Assembly: GCF_003385455.1 (NCBI RefSeq)
Contig: NZ_QNUF01000013.1
Span: forward strand, 1 to 64,000
Source: Chryseobacterium rhizosphaerae
GTDB taxonomy: Bacteria; Bacteroidota; Bacteroidia; Flavobacteriales; Weeksellaceae
Length of the DNA stretch: 64,000 bases
Reading direction: 5' to 3'
The translations under genes and the position numbers were made by a program. Positions within the stretch are counted from its first letter, which is position 1, and each line of letters opens with the position of its first letter. The notes below the pieces were generated by a model that was not told the DNA's origin, ran no database searches, and was given only the letters and a program-made list of their open reading frames with translations. This document shows positions 7,321 to 16,156 of this stretch, in pieces.

Positions 7321-8679
7321 ATGGACTCGGACATAGTCAGGCTTTTGCTGGCCTTATTTCTTGTATTACTAAATGGCTTTTTCGTAGCCGCAGAATTTTC
7401 AATTGTTAAAGTTCGTTACTCACAAATCCAAATAAAAGCCGCAGAAGGTAATTCTATGGCAAAGCAGGCAGAGCATATCATCAAGCATCTGGATGAATAT
7501 CTTTCTGCTACACAATTAGGTATTACATTGGCATCCCTGGCTTTAGGATGGGTAGGGGAAAGCGCGCTACATCATGTGGTTGAAAGTATCTTCCACTCTT
7601 TAAATGTAGATTTGACCCAAACAACAATTACCACAATTTCAGTGGTGACCAGTTTTGTATTAATTACCATTATGCATATTGTTTTCGGTGAGCTTATACC
7701 AAAATCAATTGCAATCAGAAAATCAGAAGCTACAACAATGGCAACAGCAGTTCCATTGAGGGTTTTCTATACGGTTTTTAAACCGTTTATCTGGTTGATG
7801 AACTTAATGTCAAATACATTCCTAAGACTCGTTAAAATTCACCCTGCTTCAGAACAGGAAATTCACTCTACAGAAGAACTTCAGCTTTTGGTAAAACAAA
7901 GTGCAGATAGTGGAGAGATTGAAGAAGAAAACTATGAGATCATTAAAAATGCATTTGATTTTACAGATCATTCTGCCAAGCAGATCATGGTTCCAAGACA
8001 GAATATTACCTCAATTGATTTTGAAGAAGATATTAATGAAATGATCAATAAGATCATGGATAGCGGTTATTCTCGTATCCCTGTATATGTAGATTCCATT
8101 GATAATGTGATCGGAATTTTCTATACCAAGGAAATTATCAGAGAATTTGTTAAAAGAAAAGGAGATCTTGATCATGATGACCTTAGAGATCTGATGCGTG
8201 ATGCATTTTTCGTAGTGGAAAGTAAAAAAGTTTCAGATCTATTGAAGATTTTCCAGCAGAAAAAACAGCACCTTGCTATTGTTATCGATGAATTCGGAGG
8301 AACAGAAGGGATTATTACGCTTGAAGATATTCTGGAAGAGCTGGTAGGTGAAATTCAGGATGAGGAAGATGACGAAGAAAAAATTGTTGATAAAATAGCA
8401 GATAATACCTATTGGGTGCAGGCTACACAGCCTTTGGATGAAATCAATGAATTCCTTCCTAAAAAGCTGCCTCTTTCTGAGGAAAGCGAGTATAATTCAT
8501 TAGCAGGATTTATCCTTAATGCATTGGCAGAGATTCCTGAAGAGAATCAGGAGTTTGACCTTGAGAATTACCATTTCAAAATTTTGAAAATGAACAATAA
8601 GAGCGTAGAGCTTGTGGAATTGGTATATCAGGAACCTAATGCTATAGATAATTTGGCAGATAAAATCGGAGAAGTTTAA
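7321..8679 (+). CDS. CNNM/CorC-family (hemolysin-type) transporter with CBS pair
   Basis: A 452-residue inner-membrane protein. The N-terminal DUF21/CNNM domain has about four membrane segments (1-165). A pair of CBS domains follows (about 205-330; note IMVPRQNITSIDFEEDINEM and IVIDEFGGTEGIITLEDILE), then a C-terminal CorC/HlyC domain (about 350-435). Families of this architecture are annotated as TlyC hemolysins but are mostly linked to magnesium or divalent cation transport, with the CBS pair sensing adenine nucleotides. It has its own promoter, and clpS follows 14 nt after the stop. Confidence 0.93.
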   Translation: MDSDIVRLLLALFLVLLNGFFVAAEFSIVKVRYSQIQIKAAEGNSMAKQAEHIIKHLDEYLSATQLGITLASLALGWVGESALHHVVESIFHSLNVDLTQTTITTISVVTSFVLITIMHIVFGELIPKSIAIRKSEATTMATAVPLRVFYTVFKPFIWLMNLMSNTFLRLVKIHPASEQEIHSTEELQLLVKQSADSGEIEEENYEIIKNAFDFTDHSAKQIMVPRQNITSIDFEEDINEMINKIMDSGYSRIPVYVDSIDNVIGIFYTKEIIREFVKRKGDLDHDDLRDLMRDAFFVVESKKVSDLLKIFQQKKQHLAIVIDEFGGTEGIITLEDILEELVGEIQDEEDDEEKIVDKIADNTYWVQATQPLDEINEFLPKKLPLSEESEYNSLAGFILNALAEIPEENQEFDLENYHFKILKMNNKSVELVELVYQEPNAIDNLADKIGEV

Positions 8680-8693
8680 AAAACAGCTTACAA

Positions 8694-8999
8694 ATGAATT
8701 TTTATAATAGCATAAAAGACTATGAAAATCCAAAACGTCAATATGAAGAAGAAGTTCTCGTTTTGGATGATACGGATGATGTCTATAAACTGGTGCTGCA
8801 TAATGATGATATTCATACATTTGATTATGTGATAGACAGTCTTATTGAAGTATGCAAGCATACCCTGGAGCAGGCAGAGCAATGCACGATGCTTGTTCAT
8901 TACAAGGGCAAATGCACCGTAAAAACAGGCTCAATGGATATTTTGAAGCCTATGCATGAAAAATTAATTTCAAGAGAATTAACAAGCGAAATAGTATAA
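8694..8999 (+). CDS. clpS: ClpS-family adaptor of Clp protease
   Basis: A 101-residue protein with the ClpS core: YKLVLHNDDIHTFDYVIDSL then the helix and the AEQCTMLVHYKGKCTVKTG segment. ClpS binds the ClpA/ClpC N-domain and delivers N-degron substrates to ClpP. The conserved N-D-D motif that binds the substrate amino terminus is present (HNDD). It starts 14 nt after the upstream transporter gene and ends at a terminator. Confidence 0.9.
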   Translation: MNFYNSIKDYENPKRQYEEEVLVLDDTDDVYKLVLHNDDIHTFDYVIDSLIEVCKHTLEQAEQCTMLVHYKGKCTVKTGSMDILKPMHEKLISRELTSEIV

Positions 9000-9000
9000 T

Positions 9001-9033
9001 AAAAAACCGGTAATGAATTTACCGGTTTTTTTT
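9001..9033 (+). terminator. Terminator after clpS
   Basis: CCGGTAA pairs with TTACCGG around a 5-nt loop, flanked by A6 and T8 runs directly after the clpS stop codon. Confidence 0.9.
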
Positions 9034-9149
9034 ATTAAATCCGGAGATGGAACCCGAGTAATAAGCTTTGCATGACAAGGATAGCAGGCTTCCCGGAGAA
9101 TCTTTCAATTTTTAATCCTTTAATCTTTTAATTTCTCAATATTCTTACA

Positions 9150-9180
9150 TTGCTACATTTTATCTAAAATAGTATATTTG
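9150..9180 (+). promoter_or_regulatory. Promoter of udk
   Basis: TTG (9150-9152), a 20-bp spacer and TATATTTG (9173-9180) match the Bacteroidota consensus closely, 26 nt before the udk ATG. Confidence 0.7.
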
Positions 9181-9206
9181 TACCAACTATAAAGAAACAA
9201 AAAAGA

Positions 9207-9821
9207 ATGCTTGTAATAGGAATTGCTGGTGGTACGGGATCCGGCAAAACTACAGTTGTTGATAAAATACTTCAACAGCTTGATATTGAGGGAATGAATA
9301 TCCTCTCTCAGGATAATTATTATCATGATAACCAAAATCTAACCCTGACAGAAAGAGAGGCTCTCAATTATGACCATCCGAAGTCTATAGATTTTGAACT
9401 GTTGATAAAACATGTTAAAGCTTTAAAAAATAATGAGTCTATTGAACAGCCCATTTATAGCTTTGTAACGCATTCCAGAACAGGAGATCATGTCACTGTA
9501 GAACCTAAGAACGTATTGGTAGTAGAAGGAATTTTAGTTCTTACCAACAAAGAACTGTTGAAAGAATTTGATCTGAAGGTATTTGTTCATGCAGACTCTG
9601 ATGAAAGATTGATCAGAAGGATCAGAAGAGATACCCAGGAAAGAGGAAGAGACCTTGGTGAAGTATTACACCGTTACCAGACTACCCTGAAACCAATGCA
9701 CCAGGAATTCATCGAGCCATCTAAAAATGATGCCGATCTTATTATCCCAAATATGAAACAGAATTCCGTAGCGATTGATTTTTTAACTACTGTTATTAAA
9801 AACTCGTTGAGAAAACATTAA
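9207..9821 (+). CDS. udk: Uridine kinase
   Basis: A 204-residue P-loop kinase that phosphorylates uridine and cytidine in pyrimidine salvage. The Walker A motif GGTGSGKTT is at 8-16. SQDNYYHD and NYDHPKSIDF are the nucleoside-binding motifs of the family. The RIRRDTQERGRD lid region and the PSKNDADLIIPN end are also typical. Length matches bacterial Udk. The following gene begins 2 nt after the stop, so the two are co-transcribed. Confidence 0.97.
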   Translation: MLVIGIAGGTGSGKTTVVDKILQQLDIEGMNILSQDNYYHDNQNLTLTEREALNYDHPKSIDFELLIKHVKALKNNESIEQPIYSFVTHSRTGDHVTVEPKNVLVVEGILVLTNKELLKEFDLKVFVHADSDERLIRRIRRDTQERGRDLGEVLHRYQTTLKPMHQEFIEPSKNDADLIIPNMKQNSVAIDFLTTVIKNSLRKH

Positions 9822-9823
9822 AA

Positions 9824-10180
9824 ATGGAAGAAAACAACCTTATCAAAGACATTCAGCCGAAATCTGAAACATTGAAGCTGATCCAGAAGTATATCTTGAA
9901 TAAATATACCATTACAATCTGTATGTTTTTGGTATGGATGGTTTTCTTTGATAAAACCTCATTTCTCGTCATTAATGAACTGAATGGTGAGATCAGTAAA
10001 TATGAAGATCAGCTGGAGTATTATAAAAAAGAATACGAAAAGAATGATGCTTTCTATAAAAAACTGATGAACAACAAGTCGGAAAAGGAAAAATATGCAC
10101 GGGAAAATTATTTTATGAAAAAACCGAATGAAGAGATCTTCATTTTGGTTGTTGATAGCGCAAAAGTCGCCAAGAAATAA
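9824..10180 (+). CDS. FtsB/DivIC-family septum formation initiator
   Basis: A 118-residue bitopic protein. After a short cytoplasmic N-terminus, one membrane helix (about 30-45, TITICMFLVWMVFF) leads into a coiled coil (LNGEISKYEDQLEYYKKEYE). The family-typical ARENYFMKKPNEEIFIL motif follows. FtsB/DivIC proteins form the FtsQLB-type divisome subcomplex. Being 2 nt downstream of udk it should share that promoter. Confidence 0.88.
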   Translation: MEENNLIKDIQPKSETLKLIQKYILNKYTITICMFLVWMVFFDKTSFLVINELNGEISKYEDQLEYYKKEYEKNDAFYKKLMNNKSEKEKYARENYFMKKPNEEIFILVVDSAKVAKK

Positions 10181-10305
10181 TAAAAGTTGAATAGGATAAG
10201 TCAATAATGAAGTCAATTCAATGAGTATGTTAATTCTTTACATTGAAATTCACATGCACGGTAAAATTGACCATTGACAGTTCACATCACAAATACATAA
10301 AACTA

Positions 10306-11466
10306 ATGTCAAATAACATACTTCCAAACTGGGAAAACTTAGTCAAAAAACAACTTAAAACAGAGGATATTTACCCTATTTTAGAAAAGGAAAATCTGGA
10401 AGGAATAGAGGTAAAACCGTTTTACACAGAAGTTCAGAAACCTCTGGTAAACTTACCTAAAGTTGAAGAAAGTACCCATCTGGTAGCTTCTTACCATGAA
10501 AGTCTGGAAGACGAAGTATTTGCATTTTTATTAGACCGGAATGTAGAAAATCTGGAAGAGAAAACAATTTTCGTTAATAATAAAGAACTGGCCGGCCATA
10601 TCAGCCCAAAAGAAGAAGATCAGTACTTTTCCCTGATTGACGTTTTTAACGAAAAAGATGGAGGTATTGATGATCAGCTGGCAAAAGAACTGTTGGCAAA
10701 AGATTTTAAAAGAAACATCTGTGTTGATATCTCATTGCATCAGAATGCCGGAGCAGCCATCTACCAGCAGCTTGGTATTGCCCTTGCTAAAACTAAAGAA
10801 CTTATAGAAAACTATGGTCCTGAGATTGTAAACAAACTGATTTTCAGACTGGCTGTAGGAGGAAATTACTTCTTTGAAATGGCCAAACTGAGAGCGTTTA
10901 AAATTGTTTTCAATCAGCTTTCCAAAGAGTATGGCTTAGATGAAGTTCCCTATATTTTTGCAGAAACCTCTTTAAGAAATAAAGCCGTTTCTGATAATGA
11001 AAATAACCTGATCCGTTCTACACTGGAGCTTGCTTCAGCTATGATTGGTGGTGCTGATGCTGTTTTTACCAATAATTACCTTGTAGAAAAAAGCACTGAA
11101 AATTCAGAAGAAATTTCTTTTAAACAACAAATCGTTCTGGCCTACGAAAGTATTATCAATGTATTTGAAGATGCTTCCAATGGAAGTTATTATATAGAAG
11201 ATATTACCAGACAACTGGCAGAGAAAGCCTGGGACCTTTTTGTTGAGATAGAAGATGCGGGAGGCTATCTGGAGCTTTTAAAGCAGGGTGTGGTTCAGAA
11301 AAAAATCTATGATCATGCTGTTAAAGAGCAGCAATGGGTGGAAGAAGGAAAAATAAAACTGATTGGCGTTAATTTATATCCCAAATTAGACGTTAAAAAG
11401 TCCATTGACGAGTTATACAACGAAAAAGAAATAAAAGCGGTACGTTGGGCAGAAATGTTTGAATAA
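10306..11466 (+). CDS. mutA: Methylmalonyl-CoA mutase small (beta) subunit
   Basis: A 386-residue protein of the MutA type: a TIM-barrel subunit that pairs with the B12-binding MutB to interconvert succinyl-CoA and methylmalonyl-CoA. It begins MSNNILPNWENLVKKQLKTE and contains the conserved FRLAVGGNYFFEMAKLRAFK and AETSLRNKAVSDNENNLIRS segments. No B12-binding DxHxxG motif is present, as expected for the small subunit. The frame extends 63 nt upstream, but that part (MKFTCTVKLTIDSS...) does not resemble the family, so ATG 10306 is used. The partner mutB is not adjacent. Confidence 0.92.
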   Translation: MSNNILPNWENLVKKQLKTEDIYPILEKENLEGIEVKPFYTEVQKPLVNLPKVEESTHLVASYHESLEDEVFAFLLDRNVENLEEKTIFVNNKELAGHISPKEEDQYFSLIDVFNEKDGGIDDQLAKELLAKDFKRNICVDISLHQNAGAAIYQQLGIALAKTKELIENYGPEIVNKLIFRLAVGGNYFFEMAKLRAFKIVFNQLSKEYGLDEVPYIFAETSLRNKAVSDNENNLIRSTLELASAMIGGADAVFTNNYLVEKSTENSEEISFKQQIVLAYESIINVFEDASNGSYYIEDITRQLAEKAWDLFVEIEDAGGYLELLKQGVVQKKIYDHAVKEQQWVEEGKIKLIGVNLYPKLDVKKSIDELYNEKEIKAVRWAEMFE

Positions 11467-11631
11467 ACTGCTTTTAATCATAAACTATACAGACTTTCAC
11501 AGATGACTACATAATGATTCTGTGAATTTTTGTATAAGGTTTTAATGTATATAGTGTTGATTGGACGAAGTCTATATTTTCTATATACAATAAATTGAAA
11601 AATAAACGGAAATATTAATGGGATATCATCT

Positions 11632-12789
11632 GTGAAATTTGTGGAAAATAAACTATTAAATCAAGAAGTTCAACATTATATTAATGCCAATCTGCATACA
11701 GATTTACATGCATTGCTGTTAAAAAAATCTCCTTTTCCTGAAGTTTCTGCCCAGGAAATTGTACAGCAGATCAAAGGAAGACAGGTGGCAGAGAAAAAGT
11801 TTCCTTTTCTCTTAAAAGAAGGGATTATTTTTCCACCACAGCTCAATTTAGAGCAGTCATCATCCGAAAAAACAGCTTTTTATAAATCAGAAATTATAAA
11901 GGGGGAAAAATTTATTGATCTCACAAGTGGTTTTGGAATTGATGCTTACTATTTGTCAAAAAATTTTGATGATATTACCTTAGTGGAACAAAATACTGAA
12001 CTTCTGGAAGTTGTGGAACATAACTGGAGCGTTATAGGGAAGAAAGCAAATTTTGTGAATCAAAAACTGGAGGATTTCTTACTTGAGAATAAAGAGCATT
12101 TTGATACCATTTATTTAGATCCGGCCAGAAGAGATCACCAAAAGAATAAAGTTTTTCTTTTGGAGGATTTGTCTCCCAATATCCTTGAAATTCAGGAAAA
12201 GTTATTATCTATTTCTAAACAGGTGATTATCAAGCTTTCCCCATTGATTGATCTGAAATACCTTATTTCTGTTGTACCGGATATTTTCAGGATTGATATT
12301 GTTGCTTTGAAAAATGATGTAAAGGAAATTGTCATCTTCCTGTCAAATGAAAAAGTAAACGAAATCAAATGCTATTGTGTAAATCTTGAAAGTGGAGAAT
12401 CACCTTTTAATTTTATGTTTCGGGAAGAAGAAAATGCCCGTTCAGAATATTCTGAACCCGAAAAGTTTATTTATATCCCCAATAATTCCATTTTAAAAGC
12501 AGGAATCTTTAATTTGGTCTCAGAAAAATTTGGACTTAAAAAACTTCATCCTAATACCCATATTTATACTTCATCTGAAAAAAAAGAGAATTTCCCGGGA
12601 AGGATTTTAGAGATGGAACTGATTGATTCTAAAAGTATTAAAAAGAAATCGCAGTTCAATGTTATTTCAAAAAACCATCCTTTAAAGCCTGATGAAATTA
12701 AAAAGAAATATGGTTTAAAAGACGGAGGAGAGTACTACCTTATTTTTACACAATCCAAAAAAGGGAAAATAATTTTAAAATCAGTCTAA
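11632..12789 (+). CDS. Class I SAM-dependent methyltransferase with THUMP-like C-terminus
   Basis: A 385-residue protein with a helical N-terminal part, then a Rossmann methyltransferase core. The SAM-binding motif is FIDLTSGFGIDAYYLSK, with acidic residues in TLVEQNTELLEVVEHN and a catalytic-type DPARRD loop (YLDPARRDHQKNK). The C-terminal third resembles the THUMP-like/PG_1098-type domain of Bacteroidota rRNA or tRNA methyltransferase homologues. The substrate is unknown, though RNA is likely. The likely start is GTG 11632; a second GTG at 11641 is possible. An upstream ATG at 11618 runs into a stop. Confidence 0.78.
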   Translation: MKFVENKLLNQEVQHYINANLHTDLHALLLKKSPFPEVSAQEIVQQIKGRQVAEKKFPFLLKEGIIFPPQLNLEQSSSEKTAFYKSEIIKGEKFIDLTSGFGIDAYYLSKNFDDITLVEQNTELLEVVEHNWSVIGKKANFVNQKLEDFLLENKEHFDTIYLDPARRDHQKNKVFLLEDLSPNILEIQEKLLSISKQVIIKLSPLIDLKYLISVVPDIFRIDIVALKNDVKEIVIFLSNEKVNEIKCYCVNLESGESPFNFMFREEENARSEYSEPEKFIYIPNNSILKAGIFNLVSEKFGLKKLHPNTHIYTSSEKKENFPGRILEMELIDSKSIKKKSQFNVISKNHPLKPDEIKKKYGLKDGGEYYLIFTQSKKGKIILKSV

Positions 12790-12794
12790 AAATG

Positions 12795-12825
12795 TTGCCG
12801 AAAAAAGCAGGATTTCTTAATTTTG
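12795..12825 (+). promoter_or_regulatory. Promoter of small lipoprotein gene
   Basis: TTG (12795-12797), a 20-bp spacer and TAATTTTG (12818-12825) lie 19 nt upstream of the ATG at 12845. Confidence 0.65.
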
Positions 12826-12844
12826 GGCAATCAAAAATTTAAGC

Positions 12845-13120
12845 ATGAGAAAATTAGTTATATGTTTAGCGATTGCAACTGTAGCTGTAAGCTGTAAAAA
12901 AGTATCAGCAGGAGGGAATAAAGGTACTTTAAAACTTGAAGAAGGAGTAGAGAGATATTCTGATGATGCACAAGGTGGAAAAGCTCATGGTCATGAGGCT
13001 GCTGCTGAAGGGCACAAGGAAGAAGCTGCTGCAAAACCTGAAGCTCCAAAAACAGATAGCGCTGCTGCAAAATCTGCTGAAGCTCCGAAAACGGCTGAAG
13101 CTCCAAAAGCTGAACACTAA
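12845..13120 (+). CDS. Small Ala/Lys/Glu/His-rich lipoprotein
   Basis: A 91-residue predicted lipoprotein: MRKLVICLAIATVAVSC gives a signal peptide ending in a lipobox with Cys17. The mature part is low complexity, with HGHEAAAEGHKEE and imperfect repeats of EAPKT/AEAPK near the end. Function is unknown. It is a free-standing gene with its own promoter and terminator. The repeat-rich reading in other frames here is only a shadow of this composition. Confidence 0.75.
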   Translation: MRKLVICLAIATVAVSCKKVSAGGNKGTLKLEEGVERYSDDAQGGKAHGHEAAAEGHKEEAAAKPEAPKTDSAAAKSAEAPKTAEAPKAEH

Positions 13121-13142
13121 TTATAAGTATAAGACGTACAAG

Positions 13143-13170
13143 TGCCCTGTTTCTACAGGGCATTTTTTAT
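13143..13170 (+). terminator. Terminator after small lipoprotein gene
   Basis: TGCCCTGT pairs with ACAGGGCA around TTCT, followed by a T run. Confidence 0.9.
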
Positions 13171-13276
13171 TAAAAAAATGAATGTTGGGAGAATAAGTAA
13201 TTCGTATGGAAAATCCTGTGTTTTTACTTGGCTCTGAGAGGCATTTTTTTTAATTTTAACAAAATAAATTTTTACA

Positions 13277-14656
13277 ATGCAAGAGACATTAAATTACATT
13301 AACGAAAACAAACAACGTTTCGTTGATGAATTATTTGAGTTACTGAGAATTCCTTCCATTTCTGCAGATCCGGCTTATAAAAATGATGTATTAAAATGTG
13401 CGGATGTATGTGCAGCGCACCTTAAAAATGCAGGGGCTGACAATGTTGAAATATGTGAAACAAAAGGATACCCTATTGTTTTTGGTGAAAAAATCATAGA
13501 CAAAAATTTACCAACAGTATTGGTGTATGGACATTATGATGTGCAGCCGGCAGATCCGTTGGAACTATGGAGAAAACCACCTTTCGAACCTTATATTGAA
13601 AAAACAGAACTTCACCCGGATGGAGCTATCTTCGCAAGAGGGGCTGCAGACGATAAAGGACAGTTCTTTATGCATCTGAAAGCTTTTGAAGCTATGATGA
13701 AGACAAACACTCTTCCATGTAACGTTAAATTTATTTTAGAAGGTGAAGAAGAAGTAGGTTCTGTAAGTTTAGGAGATTTCGTTAATGAAAATAAGGAAAA
13801 ACTGACGTGTGACTGTATTCTTATTTCAGATACCCATATCTATAGCAATGAACAGCCAACTGTAACAACAGGATTAAGAGGGCTAAGCTATGTAGAAGTA
13901 GAAGTGGAAGGTCCAAACAGAGACTTACACTCCGGACTTTACGGAGGGGCTGTTCCCAATCCTATCCATGTACTTTCAAGAATGATTGCTAATCTGATTG
14001 ATGAAAACGGTCATATTACAATTGATGGATTCTATGATAATGTGGAAGTAGTATCTGATGCAGACAGAGCTGAAATGAACAAGCTGAAAGACAATCCTGA
14101 AGAATTCAAGAAATCAATCGGATTAAGCGGTATAGAAGGTGAAAAAGGGTATACAACTCTTGAAAGAGCCTCTATTCGTCCTACATTAGACTGTAATGGA
14201 ATCTGGGGAGGATATACAGGAGAAGGTGCTAAAACAGTAATTCCTTCAAAAGCTTTTGCTAAAATTTCAATGCGTTTGGTTCCTTATCAGACTCCTGAAG
14301 AGATTACCGAAAAATTCACAAAATATTTTGAAAAAATAGCTCCGGAAACTGTAAAGGTTAAAGTTACTCCTCACCATGGAGGAATGCCTTATGTGTTACA
14401 AAGTGATACCAAAGAGTTTTTAGCAGCTAAACAGGCTATGGAAACAGCATTTGGTAAAGAAGTGCTGCCGTACAGAAGTGGGGGAAGTATTCCGATCACA
14501 GCGATGTTCGAGAAAGTTCTGGGAGCTAAGTCTGTATTAATGGGCTTTGGATTGGATTCTGACGCTATTCACTCTCCAAATGAGCATTATGGTTTGTTTA
14601 ATTTCTATAAAGGAATTGAAAGTATCCCGTTGTTCTTTGAAAATTATTCAAAATAA
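13277..14656 (+). CDS. M20-family dipeptidase
   Basis: A 459-residue zinc peptidase of the M20 family, probably cytoplasmic since no signal peptide is seen. Metal-binding and catalytic motifs are in place: YGHYDVQPADP (His and Asp), RGAADDKGQ (bridging Asp), ILEGEEEVGS (catalytic Glu pair), ISDTHI, and near the end DAIHSPNEHY (His). A dimerisation lid domain is inserted (RDLHSGLYGGAVPNP onward). Such enzymes cleave dipeptides or N-acyl amino acids; exact substrate is not readable. A terminator follows. Confidence 0.92.
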   Translation: MQETLNYINENKQRFVDELFELLRIPSISADPAYKNDVLKCADVCAAHLKNAGADNVEICETKGYPIVFGEKIIDKNLPTVLVYGHYDVQPADPLELWRKPPFEPYIEKTELHPDGAIFARGAADDKGQFFMHLKAFEAMMKTNTLPCNVKFILEGEEEVGSVSLGDFVNENKEKLTCDCILISDTHIYSNEQPTVTTGLRGLSYVEVEVEGPNRDLHSGLYGGAVPNPIHVLSRMIANLIDENGHITIDGFYDNVEVVSDADRAEMNKLKDNPEEFKKSIGLSGIEGEKGYTTLERASIRPTLDCNGIWGGYTGEGAKTVIPSKAFAKISMRLVPYQTPEEITEKFTKYFEKIAPETVKVKVTPHHGGMPYVLQSDTKEFLAAKQAMETAFGKEVLPYRSGGSIPITAMFEKVLGAKSVLMGFGLDSDAIHSPNEHYGLFNFYKGIESIPLFFENYSK

Positions 14657-14677
14657 TAGACTTATTATATCAATATC

Positions 14678-14712
14678 TCAAGCGCTTCTTTCCAGGAGCG
14701 CTTGATTTTTTT
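14678..14712 (+). terminator. Terminator after M20 dipeptidase
   Basis: TCAAGCGCT pairs with AGCGCTTGA across a 10-nt loop, followed by a T run. Confidence 0.88.
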
Positions 14713-14998
14713 ATATATCTAAATAAGTTCGTTAAAAAAAAGGATTCACACTTAGAAAATTCCCCATACAAATCTGAAAGACAATGCTCAATTAAACAGG
14801 AACCCAATCATTTTTTCCTCTGGTTTACTATGTGGAGATTTATAGTAAAATTGTAAACCGCTTTTGTATCAAACACCTTGCCCTGTTATGTTTTTTAGGG
14901 GTTGTAAATTAGTGACAATAATCGGATTTCTGCTTGATGAATGGTATTTTTTTAATTCTTTGAAGTTTTTATTTTTATTCCGAAACTTAAACTTTACT

Positions 14999-15916
14999 AT
15001 GAAAAAATACTACTCAATCGCATGTGTCTTACTTTCAGTATTTTCTTTCGCTCAGCAATCTATTTCCTTTGAAGACAGCGAAGGTTTTTTAGCCGCCAAT
15101 ATCCACGGGCAAAATAATTGGATAAGTACTCCTACAGGCGGAAACCCAGCTTATGTTATGAATCAGGTTATTAGTCAGGATTATGCCAGTAACGGAAATG
15201 CTTCCCTGAAAATTGTCAAAGAAAATACTTATGGAACCCAATCAGAACCTATCATCGGTGGTTTTTATAATTTGCCGACACCACTTCTGTATACCCTTTT
15301 TTCGGTTTCATTTGATATTAATATCTCTCAGCTTGATGGCTCTGTTTTTGGATTCCAGGGAGTTGACAGTATTGCAGAGCAGTTGGTCGTAAGGCTTGAT
15401 TTTGATAAGACAGGTGCCATAAAAGTTTTAGACAAGGTTTCCGGCTCTTTGGAGCTTGTTTCTACTCCTGAAACCTGGTCTCCAAATACCTGGTATAGGT
15501 TTAAAGTTATAGGAACAGCCTCAGATATCAGATATTATCTCAATGACACTTTGATATATACAGGATTGGCTGTAAGCTCACTCAATATAGATCAGCTTCG
15601 TTTTGTACATGACAATGCTTTAGGAACAGCTTATATTGATCAGATTAAGATCAATTCCGAGACCATTCTGACGGTTAAAGATGATAAGACGGGCTATCAT
15701 GCAGTATCATTATATCCTAATCCAACAACAGATTTTATAAAAATAAATACGCTGGATGTAATAGATAAAGTAGAGGTGTATGATGGTGCCGGAAAAAAGA
15801 TGAATATAGGATTACAGAATAATACAATAGATGTAAAGCACCTTTTACCAGGGCTTTATTTTATGAGCATACAGTCAGGAGATAGAACCTTTACGGAAAA
15901 GTTTGTAAAAAAATAA
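14999..15916 (+). CDS. T9SS-secreted protein with lectin-like fold and type A sorting domain
   Basis: A 305-residue secreted protein. Residues 1-18 (MKKYYSIACVLLSVFSFA) form a signal peptide. A beta-rich central region of about 200 residues (INISQLDGSVFGFQGVDS, WSPNTWYRFKVIG, YYLNDTLIYTG) resembles concanavalin/laminin-G-like sugar-binding folds. The C-terminus (VSLYPNPTTDFIKINTLD to TFTEKFVKK) is a type A T9SS sorting domain, which directs outer-membrane translocation and cell-surface attachment or release. The frame extends upstream to 14864, but the signal peptide fixes the start at ATG 14999. The role is unknown. Confidence 0.85.
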   Translation: MKKYYSIACVLLSVFSFAQQSISFEDSEGFLAANIHGQNNWISTPTGGNPAYVMNQVISQDYASNGNASLKIVKENTYGTQSEPIIGGFYNLPTPLLYTLFSVSFDINISQLDGSVFGFQGVDSIAEQLVVRLDFDKTGAIKVLDKVSGSLELVSTPETWSPNTWYRFKVIGTASDIRYYLNDTLIYTGLAVSSLNIDQLRFVHDNALGTAYIDQIKINSETILTVKDDKTGYHAVSLYPNPTTDFIKINTLDVIDKVEVYDGAGKKMNIGLQNNTIDVKHLLPGLYFMSIQSGDRTFTEKFVKK

Positions 15917-16123
15917 CCATTGAAGGCATGATGAAGAATGAAAATAAAATTTAGTAAAAAGTGATATTTTGTTTAAAAAATTAACTTTATGATGTTATTT
16001 TAATATTATTTTAATGTGTTTAATTGATGATTTTTAATGCGGTATTTTTATATAAAAACGCTGAATAGTTGATTATTACTTGTTTTTTTTAGGTGTTTGA
16101 TGTTTTTTTTAGAATAAATATTC

Positions 16124-16131
16124 TATTTTTG
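16124..16131 (+). promoter_or_regulatory. Promoter -7 box of T9SS cargo gene 16157
   Basis: TATTTTTG lies 25 nt before the ATG; a TTG occurs 24 bp further upstream (16097-16099). Confidence 0.5.
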
Positions 16132-16156
16132 CGTCGAATTAAAAATAAATAATATC

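Noticed and set aside
12858..13181. Several Leu/Gln- or Lys-rich frames over the small lipoprotein gene
   Set aside because: These are other-frame readings of the repetitive Ala/Pro/Lys/Glu-rich sequence; only the frame with a lipobox, promoter and terminator is kept.
14713..14998. Upstream coding extension of the 14999 gene from 14864
   Set aside because: The extra residues lack a signal peptide, and the Lys-rich signal peptide at ATG 14999 matches neighbouring T9SS cargo.
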